A DNA stretch of 64,000 nucleotides from JBBSBL01 sp038251325 (GTDB lineage Bacteria; Actinomycetota; Thermoleophilia; Solirubrobacterales; Solirubrobacteraceae). The notes under the pieces were generated by a model that ran no database searches, was not told where the DNA came from, and saw nothing but the letters and a program-made list of their open reading frames with translations. How positions within the stretch are numbered: the stretch's first letter is position 1; each line of letters starts with the position of its first letter. Below are positions 33,496 through 41,794 of this stretch, in pieces. The stretch covers positions 1 through 64,000 of the forward strand of contig JBBSBL010000004.1 of NCBI GenBank assembly GCA_038251325.1, read 5' to 3'. The translations under genes were made by a program, and so were the position numbers.

Positions 33496-34721
33496 GCGGT
33501 GCCGGCCGCCGGTGGGTGGGAACGGCGGTCGCCGTCGTGTTCGCGGGCCTCGCCGCCGGGGGCTGCGCGACGGGCTCCACGTTGCCCGCCCGCGACGTGA
33601 CCGACACGGCCGCGACGCTCGCGGCCACCGGCAACGCCCACGGGAAGGCGACGCAGTACTGGTTCGAGTGGGGCGCGACGACGGCCTACGGGAGCACGAC
33701 GCCCCGCACCGACGCACCGGCCGACAGCCTCGAGCACGCCGTCGCCGCCCGCGTCGGCGGCCTCCAGCCCGGGCGGACCTACCACTACCGGGCCGCCGCC
33801 CAGAGCCCGGGGGAGGGCGTCCTGCGCGGCGCCGACCAGACGTTCGCCACACCCGCCGTCGGCAGCCAGCTGCTGCCCGACCTCGTCCAGGACGTCCCGT
33901 CGGAGATCGGCGTGAGCCAGGTGGCCGGGGCCTACCGGCTCGGTTTCCGCTCCTCGGTCCAGAACCACGGCCAGGGGCCGCTGGTCGTCCGGGGCCACCG
34001 CGCCGGCCCGACCGACCCGATGGTCGCCGACCAGGTGATCTCCACCGCTGGCTCGGGCGCGACGACCACCGTCGCCGCCGTCGGGACCATGGAGTTCAAC
34101 AACGCGCACTACCACTGGCACTACCTCGGCTTCGACCGCTACGAGCTGCGACGCGCCGCCGACGACACGCTCGTCGCGCCCGACCGCAAGACCGGCTTCT
34201 GCCTGGGCGACCGCTTCAACCTCGACTCCCCCTACACGATCGGGCCCTACAGCTACTCCAACTGCAAGCCCGGAGACACCCAGGCCCTGTCGGTCGAGGA
34301 GGGCATCTCGGTCGGCTACGGGGACGACTACGCGCCCCAGCTCGAGGGGCAGTACATCGACATCACGGGTGTGGCGCCCGGGAGCTACACACTCGTGTTC
34401 CGCGCCAACGCGGCCGGCGCGCTGCGTGAGACCGAATACGCCAACGACGCCGCATCGGCCGCGATCGCGCTGTGGCCCAACGGCGTGGGGGCGGCGCCGG
34501 CGGTGACGGTGCTGCGCTCCTGCCCCGGGACCGACCACTGCTCGCCCGCCGGGGGCGCCGCCGCGCGGGCCGGCGCGAGCGCAAGGCTCGCCGGGCCGCC
34601 GGCCGGAGCGGCCTCTGGAGTGGCGCCCGCGGCCACCGCCGTGGCGCCGCGGATCCACCGCCTCGTGCCGGTGCGGTGGCTCTGCTCGCTCCACACCGCG
34701 GGCGTGCGCAAGCTCCGCTGA
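33492..34721 (+). CDS. lysyl oxidase-like copper lipoprotein
   Basis: 409 residues. Lipobox GLAAGGC gives a lipidated C25. Residues about 35-120 form a fibronectin-III-like domain (YWFEWGATTAYGSTT, LQPGRTYHYRA). The lysyl oxidase domain follows: copper site H206, H208, H210 in NNAHYHWHYLGFDRYEL, KTGFCLGDRF, EGISVGYGDDYAPQLEGQYI and DITGVAPGSYTLVF with EYANDAASA. Actinobacterial members oxidise lysyl amines to aldehydes. The last 85 residues are Ala-rich with two cysteines. Coupled (ATGA) to sortase, suggesting a wall-protein cross-linking role. Confidence 0.88.
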   Translation: MSGAGRRWVGTAVAVVFAGLAAGGCATGSTLPARDVTDTAATLAATGNAHGKATQYWFEWGATTAYGSTTPRTDAPADSLEHAVAARVGGLQPGRTYHYRAAAQSPGEGVLRGADQTFATPAVGSQLLPDLVQDVPSEIGVSQVAGAYRLGFRSSVQNHGQGPLVVRGHRAGPTDPMVADQVISTAGSGATTTVAAVGTMEFNNAHYHWHYLGFDRYELRRAADDTLVAPDRKTGFCLGDRFNLDSPYTIGPYSYSNCKPGDTQALSVEEGISVGYGDDYAPQLEGQYIDITGVAPGSYTLVFRANAAGALRETEYANDAASAAIALWPNGVGAAPAVTVLRSCPGTDHCSPAGGAAARAGASARLAGPPAGAASGVAPAATAVAPRIHRLVPVRWLCSLHTAGVRKLR

Positions 34722-34730
34722 GGCGTCCCC

Positions 34731-34746
34731 GGCGCCGGTTGGCGCC
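34731..34746 (+). terminator. hairpin after the lysyl-oxidase-like gene
   Basis: Perfect GGCGCC / GGCGCC stem with GGTT loop, 9 bp after the stop codon, followed at once by a second small stem (CCCC-GAAGAT-GGGG). Terminator-like but without a T-run. Confidence 0.4.
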
Positions 34747-34807
34747 CCGAAGATGGGGTCTGGACCCGATGGCCCGACGTCCGATCGATCGTCAGGATCG
34801 CTCACGC

Positions 34808-35098
34808 ATGAACGAGGCCCGTCCGATACTCGATCCCACAGCGGAGACCGCCCCCGACGTGGCGCCGAGCGGCATGGAGGCCGCCCCCCTCGTCGAGTTC
34901 CCGCGCCCCCTCCCAACCGCCATGGAACGGCACAAGGACATGGACATCGACCGGCTCAAGGCCACCGTCGCGCGTGACGGCTACGCGGTCGACGCGCAGG
35001 CCGTCGCGGAGGCGATCCTCCGCCGCGTCGCCCTGCGCCGAGCGAACGGCCACGGCGGCACCGCCGTGGGCCCGCCGCGACTGCGCGCCGTCTCATAG
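34808..35098 (+). CDS. FlgM-like anti-sigma-28 protein
   Basis: 96 residues. The C-terminal half, DIDRLKATVARDGYAVDAQA followed by VAEAILRRVA, matches the FlgM pattern (IA-LK-AI-G-Y-VDAEAIAEAIL), the sigma-28-binding helices. The N-terminal half is Pro/Ala-rich and probably disordered, as in FlgM. ATG 34808 preferred; an in-frame ATG at 34769 is possible. No flagellar gene is near, so it is an orphan here. Its last 6 bp overlap the convergent thiL gene. Confidence 0.65.
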   Translation: MNEARPILDPTAETAPDVAPSGMEAAPLVEFPRPLPTAMERHKDMDIDRLKATVARDGYAVDAQAVAEAILRRVALRRANGHGGTAVGPPRLRAVS

Positions 35099-36043
35099 CT
35101 CGTGCTCGAACCCGGCGAGCCCCTCCGTGGGGCCGCCGGCGAAGTGGAGCCCGGGCTCGCCGTCGGCGACCTCGCCGATCCACGTGAGCCCGATCTCGCC
35201 GACGGCCGCCTCGGCCGCGGCGGCGCGGTCGCGCGGGACGCAGGCCAGCAGCTCGTAGTCTTCGCCGGCCGTCGCGGCGAACGCGCTCGGGTCGATGCCG
35301 AGCGCGGTGGCGACCTCGCTCACTCCGGCGGCGAGCGGGAGGCGGTCGAGGTCGAGCCCGAGCCGCACCGCGCTGCGGCGCGCCAGGTGGGCCGCGTCCG
35401 TGGCGAGGCCGTCGGAGAGGTCGATCATCGCGCTCGCGCCCGCCGCGGCGAGCCCGCGACCGGCGGCGAGCCGCGGCTCGGGACGCAGATGGCGCCGTCC
35501 CAGCTCCGCCGGGCCCGTGGCGTCCCCCCGCAGGATCGCGAGGCCGGCGCCCGACGCGCCGAGGGCGCCGGTCACGGCGACGCGGTCGCCGGGCCGCGCC
35601 CCGTCGCGCCCGACGAGGTCGTCGGCCCGGTCGGCCCAGCCGACGACGGTGACCGAGAGCACGAGCCCCGGCCCGCGGGTCACGTCGCCCCCGGCGATCG
35701 TCGTGCCGGTGCGGGCGGCGAGGGCCTCGGCGCCGGCGAACAGCGCCAGCACGCGATCGGGGTCGCTGCCGCCGGGCAGTGTCAGCGCGAGGTAGGCCTC
35801 GCCCGGGTCCGCTCCCATCGCGGCGAGGTCCGACAGCGCCCCGGCCAGCGCGCGGTGCCCCGCGTCGTCATAGGAGGCGAGCGCGAGATCGACGTGCACG
35901 TCCTCCGCCATCGTGTCCACCGAGACCACCGCGTAGGGCCGGGCCCGGACCACCGCGGCGTCGTCGCCGATCCAGCGCACGACCCGCTCGGAGCGGCGGC
36001 CGAGCGCCGCCTCGACCGCCTCGAGGAGGGCGAGCTCCCGCAC
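35093..36043 (-). CDS. thiL: thiamine-monophosphate kinase
   Basis: 316 residues, ATP-dependent conversion of thiamine phosphate to the diphosphate cofactor. Motifs: RWIGDDAAVV, VSVDTMAEDVHVDL, LSDLAAMGADPGEAYLALT, TIAGGDVTRGP, VTGALGASGAGL, AMIDLSDGLATDAAHLARRS and AGEDYELLACVP. GTG 36043 aligns with the family start (RELALLEAVEAALG). 26 bp after infA on the same strand. Confidence 0.94.
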   Translation of the reverse strand: MRELALLEAVEAALGRRSERVVRWIGDDAAVVRARPYAVVSVDTMAEDVHVDLALASYDDAGHRALAGALSDLAAMGADPGEAYLALTLPGGSDPDRVLALFAGAEALAARTGTTIAGGDVTRGPGLVLSVTVVGWADRADDLVGRDGARPGDRVAVTGALGASGAGLAILRGDATGPAELGRRHLRPEPRLAAGRGLAAAGASAMIDLSDGLATDAAHLARRSAVRLGLDLDRLPLAAGVSEVATALGIDPSAFAATAGEDYELLACVPRDRAAAAEAAVGEIGLTWIGEVADGEPGLHFAGGPTEGLAGFEHEL

Positions 36044-36069
36044 GTGCCGGCGGGCTGGGCCGCCGCCCC

Positions 36070-36288
36070 CTAGCGGTGACGGTAGACGATCCGGGCGCGG
36101 TCGAGGTCGTAGGGCGAGAGCTCGACCCGGACGCGATCCCCGGGGAGGATCCGGATCCGGAAGCGCCGCATCTTGCCGGCGACGTGGCCGAGCACGAGGT
36201 GGTCGTTGTCGAGCTTCACGCGGAACATCGCGTTGGGCAGGGCCTCGACGACCTCGCCCTCCAGCTCGACCTTCTCTTCCTTCGCCAT
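36070..36288 (-). CDS. infA: translation initiation factor IF-1
   Basis: 72 residues, a complete S1/OB-fold IF-1: VELEGEVVEALPNAMFRVKL, LGHVAGKMRRFRIRILPGDR and SPYDLDRARIVYRHR. Unusual location between thiL and a penicillin-binding protein rather than in the ribosomal-protein/rpmJ-rpsM cluster. Confidence 0.97.
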   Translation of the reverse strand: MAKEEKVELEGEVVEALPNAMFRVKLDNDHLVLGHVAGKMRRFRIRILPGDRVRVELSPYDLDRARIVYRHR

Positions 36289-36312
36289 GGGGCGAGCGTA
36301 CCAGCAGCCCCG

Positions 36313-38508
36313 CTAGTGGCCGGTGCCCGCGCCGCCACCGCCGCCGGTGGGCGGAGGGCCCTGCGGGGGCGTCGCGTAGAGGTTCGGGTTGTTGTAGTTC
36401 GGGTTGCCGCCGCCTCCGCCTCCACCGCCGCCGCCGGTCTGCGGCGCGGGGGCGCCGTTGGGCCGGCTCCCGCCACCGTTGCCGCCGCCGCCTGTGCCCC
36501 CGCCGGTGCCCCCGCCGCCACCGTTGGACCCGCCGCCGCCGGAATAGTTCCCGCCGCCCGTGCTCGCGTACTTGCCGAAGAACTGCGAGCCCTGGAACGG
36601 CGTCGTCGGCGGGGTGAAGTCGCCGCAGTAGCTCCCGTGGGCGACCGACATGAAGTCGTGCCAGATCTGGGCCGGGAACGTCCCGCCCGCGACGGTGATC
36701 CCGTGGACGCTGCGCATCGGGATCGGCGGGTTGGGATACCCGACCCAGACCGCGGTGGACATCTCCGGGGTGAAGCCGACGAACCAGGCGTCCTTGTAGT
36801 CGCTCGTCGTGCCGGTCTTGCCGCCCGCCGGGCATCCGTAGTTCGCGGCGGTCCCCGTGCCGGCCTGAACGTTCTGCTCGAGGATCTTGCGCGCCTCGGC
36901 CGCGACCCCGTCCGGGAAGGCGCGGACGCGCTTCGGGCGCCCGACGTCGTCCGCGCGACCGCTGGGGAAGACCACCCGGCGGATCGCGATCGGCTTGTTG
37001 CGGATCCCGCCGGAGGAGACGGTCGCCAAGGCGTTGGACATTTCCAGCGGCGAGACCCCGTTGGTCAGGCCGCCGAGCCCCTCGGCCGGGTACGCGTCGA
37101 GCTTGGCGGTGATGCCCAGGTCGTAGGCGGCCTGGCGCACGGCCTCCGGGCCGACGTCGGCGTCGAGCTGCGCGTACACCGTGTTGTCGGACTTCAGGGT
37201 CGCCGTGACGAGGTTCATCGACCCGCCGTAGGTATGCGCGTAGGTCGAGACGCCGTAGCTCGGATAGCCCTGCAGCCACCCCGGCGAGAGCTCCTTGGAG
37301 GTGTAGTAGGTCGAAGTCGGGTCGATGCCCTTGCGCAGCGCCGCCATCAGGACCATGACCTTGAAGGTCGAGCCCGGCTGCCGCTGGCCCTGCGCCGCGT
37401 AGTTGTACTTCGTGGTCCCGTAGTTCGCCGAGGACGCCATCGCGCGGATGTAGCCGTTGCGCGGGTCGATCGCCACGAGCGCGGAGGCGGGATCGCCGGG
37501 CTGGTTGAGCTGGCCGGCGATCGACTGGCGAGCGAGATCCTGGAGGCGCGGCTCGATCGTCGTGTAGATCCGCAGGCCCCCCTGCCGCACGGCTGCCGCG
37601 CCGTAGCGGCGGTAGAGCGACTGCTGGACGTAGTCGAAGAAGAACCCCTCGCGGCGGACCTGGAAGTAGCTGTTGCGCTTCACGCCCAGCGGGGCGCGCT
37701 TGCCCGCCACGGCCTGCGCCGGGGTGATGGCGCCGGACTTCGCCATCGAGTCGAGTACCTCGTTGCGCCGCTTCACGGCGGAGGAGGGGCTGAAGAACGG
37801 GTTGTACTCCGAGGGCGCCTGGGGGAGCCCGGCGAGCAGCGCCGCCTCGCTCAGCGTGAGGTCGCGCGCGGGCTTGTCGAAGAACATGCGCGCCGCGGCC
37901 TGGACCCCGATGGCCGTCTGGCCGCCGACGGTCCCGTAGGCGACGTCGTTCATGTACTCCTGCAGGATCCAGCGCTTGGAGTGGACCTTCTCGAGCTCCT
38001 GGGCGAGCTTCGCCTCCTTGATCTTGCGCGTGAGCGACTTCTTGCTGCGCTCGTCGTAGAGGTAGAGGTTGCGGACGAGCTGCATGGTCAGCGTCGAGCC
38101 GCCCTGCAGCGACTTGCCGGAGGTGATGTTGCGGACCGCCGCCCGGACGATGCCGAGGTAGTCGACGCCCTGGTGCTGGTAGAAGCGGCGGTCCTCGATC
38201 GCCACGGTCGCGCGGCCCATGACGCGCGGGACGTCGCGCGCGGTGACCGGGCGGCGTAGCACGACGGAGGAGATGAAGCCCAGCCGGCTCCCGTCGGCGG
38301 CGTAGACCGTGGAGGTCGCGCCCTCCGTCTTCGGCCGCAGGTCGCCGATGTTCGGCGCGGAGTCGGCGACCGAGATGACCCACGCGGCCGCTCCGGCCCC
38401 GGCGAGGAGGAGGACCAGGACGGAGACGCCGAGGATCACGCCGACCGTGCGGCGCACCGGGTGGCCGCGCATGCGCTCGCGGCGTCGCTGTCGCTCTCGT
38501 CGGCTCAT
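36313..38508 (-). CDS. class A penicillin-binding protein with Gly-rich tail
   Basis: 731 residues; bifunctional peptidoglycan glycosyltransferase/transpeptidase. Basic N-terminus and TM helix (21-48). GT51 domain with catalytic E105 in AIEDRRFYQHQGVDYLG and GGSTLTMQLVRNLYL. Transpeptidase with S380-x-x-K383 (QPGSTFKVM), SDN (440-442) and KTGT (564-567). From about residue 625 to the end is a Gly/Ser/Asn/Pro-rich low-complexity tail with Gly runs. ATG 38508 chosen as the first giving the cytoplasmic basic segment; a longer frame reading is unlikely. Confidence 0.96.
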   Translation of the reverse strand: MSRRERQRRRERMRGHPVRRTVGVILGVSVLVLLLAGAGAAAWVISVADSAPNIGDLRPKTEGATSTVYAADGSRLGFISSVVLRRPVTARDVPRVMGRATVAIEDRRFYQHQGVDYLGIVRAAVRNITSGKSLQGGSTLTMQLVRNLYLYDERSKKSLTRKIKEAKLAQELEKVHSKRWILQEYMNDVAYGTVGGQTAIGVQAAARMFFDKPARDLTLSEAALLAGLPQAPSEYNPFFSPSSAVKRRNEVLDSMAKSGAITPAQAVAGKRAPLGVKRNSYFQVRREGFFFDYVQQSLYRRYGAAAVRQGGLRIYTTIEPRLQDLARQSIAGQLNQPGDPASALVAIDPRNGYIRAMASSANYGTTKYNYAAQGQRQPGSTFKVMVLMAALRKGIDPTSTYYTSKELSPGWLQGYPSYGVSTYAHTYGGSMNLVTATLKSDNTVYAQLDADVGPEAVRQAAYDLGITAKLDAYPAEGLGGLTNGVSPLEMSNALATVSSGGIRNKPIAIRRVVFPSGRADDVGRPKRVRAFPDGVAAEARKILEQNVQAGTGTAANYGCPAGGKTGTTSDYKDAWFVGFTPEMSTAVWVGYPNPPIPMRSVHGITVAGGTFPAQIWHDFMSVAHGSYCGDFTPPTTPFQGSQFFGKYASTGGGNYSGGGGSNGGGGGTGGGTGGGGNGGGSRPNGAPAPQTGGGGGGGGGGNPNYNNPNLYATPPQGPPPTGGGGGAGTGH

Positions 38509-38558
38509 CGCTCGAGGGCCGCGACCGGGCCCCGATTCGGCGCCCGTGCGGACGGTCC

Positions 38559-38564
38559 AGTGTA
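38559..38564 (-). promoter_or_regulatory. -10 hexamer TACACT upstream of the PBP gene
   Basis: Minus-strand TACACT, about 50 nt before the ATG, giving a leader of roughly 45 nt. Lies in the 133-bp divergent gap shared with the PIG-V-like gene. Confidence 0.35.
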
Positions 38565-38641
38565 CCCGGGAGGCGGTTTCGCCCCGCCGGTCCGCCTTCC
38601 TGCGCGCTCGCCGCGAGATCGAGGTGCGAAGATCGCGCCGG

Positions 38642-39946
38642 ATGGACGGCCGCACCGGCACGCTCCGCGCCCCGCCGGCGCTCCTCGCGCTCGGCGACGA
38701 GACCGCGGCCGGGCTGCGCGCGGCGTGGCGCGCCGCCTGGACCTCGCGTCTGGTCGTGGTGGCCTGCGCGCTGCTCGGCCTCGCGCTGCTCGGCGCGGCG
38801 CCGGGGTGGGAGGCCTACGACCCGGCGCGGCTGACGGCGCCGTTCGGCGATGCCGGCGACGTGCTCGTCGCGCCCTTCGCCCGCTGGGACTCCGTGTGGT
38901 TCCTGGCGATCGCGCGAGACGGCTACGCGCCCGAGGCGGCGCGCTCGGCCTTCTTCCCGCTCTACCCGGCCGCCGCCGCGATCGTCGGCGCCCCGCTCTC
39001 CTCCGCGCTGCTCGGCGGGCTGGTCGTGAGCTGGACGGCCCTGCTCGCGGGGCTCGCGGTGGTCCATCGGCTGGCGACGCGGGACCTCGGCGCGCGCTAC
39101 GCCGGGCCGGCGGTGACGCTCCTGGCCTTCTTCCCGGCCTCGTTCTTCCTCTCCGCGGTGTACTCCGAGTCGCTCTTCCTCGCGCTCTCCGCGGGAACCT
39201 TCCTGGCCGCCCGCCGCGGCGCCTGGGCCTGGGCCGGCGCGATCGGCGGGCTCGCCGCCGCGACGCGGAGCACCGGGGTCCTGCTCGTCGTGCCGATTGT
39301 GCTCCTCGCGCTCTACGGCCCACGGGACGACCGTCCCGGCCCGGCGCGCGCCCCGGCGACCGGCCGCGGTCGGTGGCGCCCGCGCTTCGCGCCCGGGCCG
39401 GAGCTCGCGTGGGCCGCGCTGGTGCCGCTCGGCCTCGGCGCCTATCTGGGTTACCTCGCGCTCGCCGGCCTCGATCCATTTGGCCCGTTCCGCGCGCAGC
39501 AGGCGTGGTTGCGCGAGCTCACGCTGCCCTTCGGCGGGGCGTGGGACGGCCTGCGGGCCGCGTGGGCGGGTGTGGGCACCCTGGCCGGCGGCGGGGCGTT
39601 CGACTGGCAGGCCGGGGGCGGCGGTCCGCTGCAGGCCGGCGCGCTCGACGTGCTGCTGGCGGTGTTCCTGGTCGCGGCGGTCCTCGCCGGCGCCGGCGCG
39701 CTGCGCCGCCTGCCCCCGGCCTACGGCGCGTGGGCGGCGGTGTCGCTCGCCGTGCCGCTGTCGATGCCCGTCGCGGCGCAGCCGCTCATGTCGCTGCCGC
39801 GGTTCATGGCGGTCTGCTTCCCGCTGCATCTGGCCCTGGCCCGCTGGGCCGTGGATCGCGGCGTGGTCCGACCGACGCTCGTCGTGTCCGGCGCCGGGCT
39901 CGCCGGCCTCTCGGCGGTGTGGGGCACGTGGACGTTCCTCGCCTGA
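38642..39946 (+). CDS. PIG-V-like membrane glycosyltransferase
   Basis: 434 residues, polytopic. FARWDSVWFLAIARDGYAPE followed by AFFPLYPAAAAIVG is the RWD-YL-IA-GY / FFPLYP signature of the PIG-V mannosyltransferase family, and FFPASFFLSAVYSESLFLAL is the next conserved helix. These enzymes use polyprenyl-phosphate sugars outside the membrane. ATG 38642 follows directly on the conserved region; substrate unknown. Overlaps the HAD gene by 19 bp. Confidence 0.88.
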   Translation: MDGRTGTLRAPPALLALGDETAAGLRAAWRAAWTSRLVVVACALLGLALLGAAPGWEAYDPARLTAPFGDAGDVLVAPFARWDSVWFLAIARDGYAPEAARSAFFPLYPAAAAIVGAPLSSALLGGLVVSWTALLAGLAVVHRLATRDLGARYAGPAVTLLAFFPASFFLSAVYSESLFLALSAGTFLAARRGAWAWAGAIGGLAAATRSTGVLLVVPIVLLALYGPRDDRPGPARAPATGRGRWRPRFAPGPELAWAALVPLGLGAYLGYLALAGLDPFGPFRAQQAWLRELTLPFGGAWDGLRAAWAGVGTLAGGGAFDWQAGGGGPLQAGALDVLLAVFLVAAVLAGAGALRRLPPAYGAWAAVSLAVPLSMPVAAQPLMSLPRFMAVCFPLHLALARWAVDRGVVRPTLVVSGAGLAGLSAVWGTWTFLA

Positions 39947-40644
39947 CCGCGCTCGACGGCGGCCGCCCGCGCGCGGTCCTGCTCGACGCGCTCGGGACGC
40001 TGCTCGCCCTCGAGCCGCCGGCCGAGCCGCTGCGCCGGGAGCTGCGCGAGCGCTTCGGGGTCGAGATCACGCCGGCGCAGGCCCGTGCCGCCGTGGCCGG
40101 CGAGATCGCCTTCTACCGGGCCCACCACGACGAGGGTGGGGATCACGCCGCCCTCGCGATGCTCCGTCGCCGCTGCGCGGAGGCGCTGCGCGCGGGCCTG
40201 CCGCCCTCCGCTGCGGCGATCCCCGTCGGGCCGCTCTCCGATGCGCTGCTCGCCGCCCTGCGGTTCTGCGCGTATCCCGACGTCGTCCCGGCGCTGCGGC
40301 GCCTGCGGACCCGCGGCCTGCGGCTCGTCGTGGTGAGCAACTGGGACGTGTCGCTCCACGACGTCCTGGCCCGCACCCGGCTCAGCGGCCTCGTCCACGG
40401 GACCATCACCTCGGCGGAGCTCGGGTCGGGCAAGCCCGGCCGCGCGATCTTCCGCCACGCCCTGACGATCGCCGGCGTGCCCGCGTCCGCCGCGCTCCAC
40501 GCCGGGGACTCGCTGGTCGCCGACGTCGCGGGGGCGCGCGGCGCCGGGATCGCGCCGGTGCTGGTCGTCCGCGACGGGCGCCCGGCCGCCGCGGGGGTGC
40601 CGGTCGCCCGCACGCTCGGCGACGTCGCGCGCATGGTCGACTGA
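39928..40644 (+). CDS. HAD-family hydrolase
   Basis: 238 residues from GTG 39928, inside the end of the previous gene. Motif I AVLLDALGTLLAL (DxxGT with Ala at the second position where a catalytic Asp or other residue may sit), motif II LVVVSNWDVSL, motif III GSGKPGRAIFRHAL and motif IV LHAGDSLVADVAGARGAG. Alpha-helical cap between 25 and 105. Probably a small-molecule phosphatase or dehalogenase-like HAD; substrate unknown. Confidence 0.87.
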   Translation: MDVPRLTALDGGRPRAVLLDALGTLLALEPPAEPLRRELRERFGVEITPAQARAAVAGEIAFYRAHHDEGGDHAALAMLRRRCAEALRAGLPPSAAAIPVGPLSDALLAALRFCAYPDVVPALRRLRTRGLRLVVVSNWDVSLHDVLARTRLSGLVHGTITSAELGSGKPGRAIFRHALTIAGVPASAALHAGDSLVADVAGARGAGIAPVLVVRDGRPAAAGVPVARTLGDVARMVD

Positions 40645-40667
40645 CCTGGACGCTGCGGCGCCCTGCG

Positions 40668-40673
40668 TACCCT
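40668..40673 (+). promoter_or_regulatory. -10 hexamer TACCCT upstream of CPBP protease
   Basis: TACCCT lies 10 nt before the ATG at 40684, compatible with a leader of only a few nucleotides. Confidence 0.4.
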
Positions 40674-40683
40674 TCGTCCCGCC

Positions 40684-41709
40684 ATGAGCGCCCAACCGCC
40701 ACGGCCCGTGCATCCGCACCCGGGGCCGCCCCCCGAGCACCCCGAGCGCCCCGAGGGCGCTATGGGGGCAGGCGAGACGTCCGCGGCGGCGCCCGACGGC
40801 TGGGCGCCTCCGGCCGCGGGCACCGGGTCGTGGGGACCTCCCGCCGCGACCGCCGTGCTCCCGCCGGCGCCTCCCCCGGACGCCCGGCCGGTTCCGCCTG
40901 ACGGCTCGGAGCCGCTCCCCCCGTGGCCGGCGTGGATCGCGCCCGTCGCGCTCCTCACCGCCTTCGGCGCGGCGATCGTCGGCGGGGTGGTGCTGGCGAT
41001 CGCGATCGCCGTCGGCGGCGGCAAGCTCGGGGAGAACCCGCCCGGCCTCACAATCGCGGCGACCGTGGTGCAGGACCTCGCGCTGATCGGCGCCGCCCTC
41101 GCCTTCGCCCGGATGCAGGGACGCGGCCTGCACGCCGCCGACTTCGGCCTGCGGCGCTTCCGGATCCCGCCGGCGATCGGCTGGATCGTGCTCGGCTTCA
41201 TGGCCCAGATCACCTTCGCCGCGACGTGGACGGCGATCTTCGGCGCGCCCAGCGACCACGACACGCTCCAGAAGCAGCTCGGCGCGGACCCGGGCACCTT
41301 CGCCTTCGGGGCCTTTGTCGTGCTCGTCACGGTGATCGCCCCGATCGCGGAGGAGTTCTTCTTCCGCGGCTTCTTCTTCACCGTCCTGCGTCGCTGGCGC
41401 GGGCCGTGGCTCGCGGCGGTCCTGACGGGCGCGGTGTTCGGCGCGATCCACATCGGCTCGGCCGCCGCCGTCTCGCTCGTCCCGCTCGCGTTCTTCGGCT
41501 TCGTCCTGTGCTTGATCCGCTGGCGCACGCGGGCGCTCTACCCGTGCATCGTGCTCCACGCCGTGAACAACTGCCTCGCCGTCGGCGTGGACAAGGACCT
41601 CCACTGGGGATGGGAGATCGCGGCCCTGATGGTCGCCGCGAACCTCGTGATCGCCGCGGTCGTGCTCCCCTTCGTGCGCCGCGATCCCACGCCGGCGCCG
41701 ACCGCCTGA
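40684..41709 (+). CDS. CPBP (CAAX-type) intramembrane metalloprotease
   Basis: 341 residues. A Pro-rich cytoplasmic N-terminus of about 80 residues, then eight or so helices. Conserved motifs: EE-x3-R in IAEEFFFRGFFFTVL, FGAIHIG and VLHAVNN, supplying the metal-binding Glu and His residues of the Abi/CAAX protease family. Roles in the family include prenyl-protein processing and bacteriocin self-immunity; the target here is unknown. Confidence 0.9.
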   Translation: MSAQPPRPVHPHPGPPPEHPERPEGAMGAGETSAAAPDGWAPPAAGTGSWGPPAATAVLPPAPPPDARPVPPDGSEPLPPWPAWIAPVALLTAFGAAIVGGVVLAIAIAVGGGKLGENPPGLTIAATVVQDLALIGAALAFARMQGRGLHAADFGLRRFRIPPAIGWIVLGFMAQITFAATWTAIFGAPSDHDTLQKQLGADPGTFAFGAFVVLVTVIAPIAEEFFFRGFFFTVLRRWRGPWLAAVLTGAVFGAIHIGSAAAVSLVPLAFFGFVLCLIRWRTRALYPCIVLHAVNNCLAVGVDKDLHWGWEIAALMVAANLVIAAVVLPFVRRDPTPAPTA

Positions 41710-41735
41710 GCTCGCGTCCCGGGAAGGAGGACGGT

Positions 41736-41762
41736 ATGACGGCGGCGAACGCTGCGCCGTGA
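41736..41762 (+). CDS. 8-codon leader mini-cistron before the L,D-transpeptidase
   Basis: ATG preceded at ideal distance by a perfect AAGGAGG (41724-41730), the strongest ribosome-binding site noted in the window, yet it encodes only MTAANAAP before TGA. Its stop overlaps a GTG at 41759 that is in frame with the next gene. This could be a translational-coupling leader or a regulatory uORF. It may also be a chance leftover. Confidence 0.4.
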   Translation: MTAANAAP

Positions 41763-41794
41763 GCGTCCGGCGGTGTCATACGATCCTCGGCGCG

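Noticed and set aside
33318..34916. Long minus-strand frame opposite sortase and lysyl-oxidase-like genes
   Set aside because: The opposite strand carries recognised catalytic motifs; this frame shows only the Val/Gly/Arg-rich composition typical of antisense shadows.
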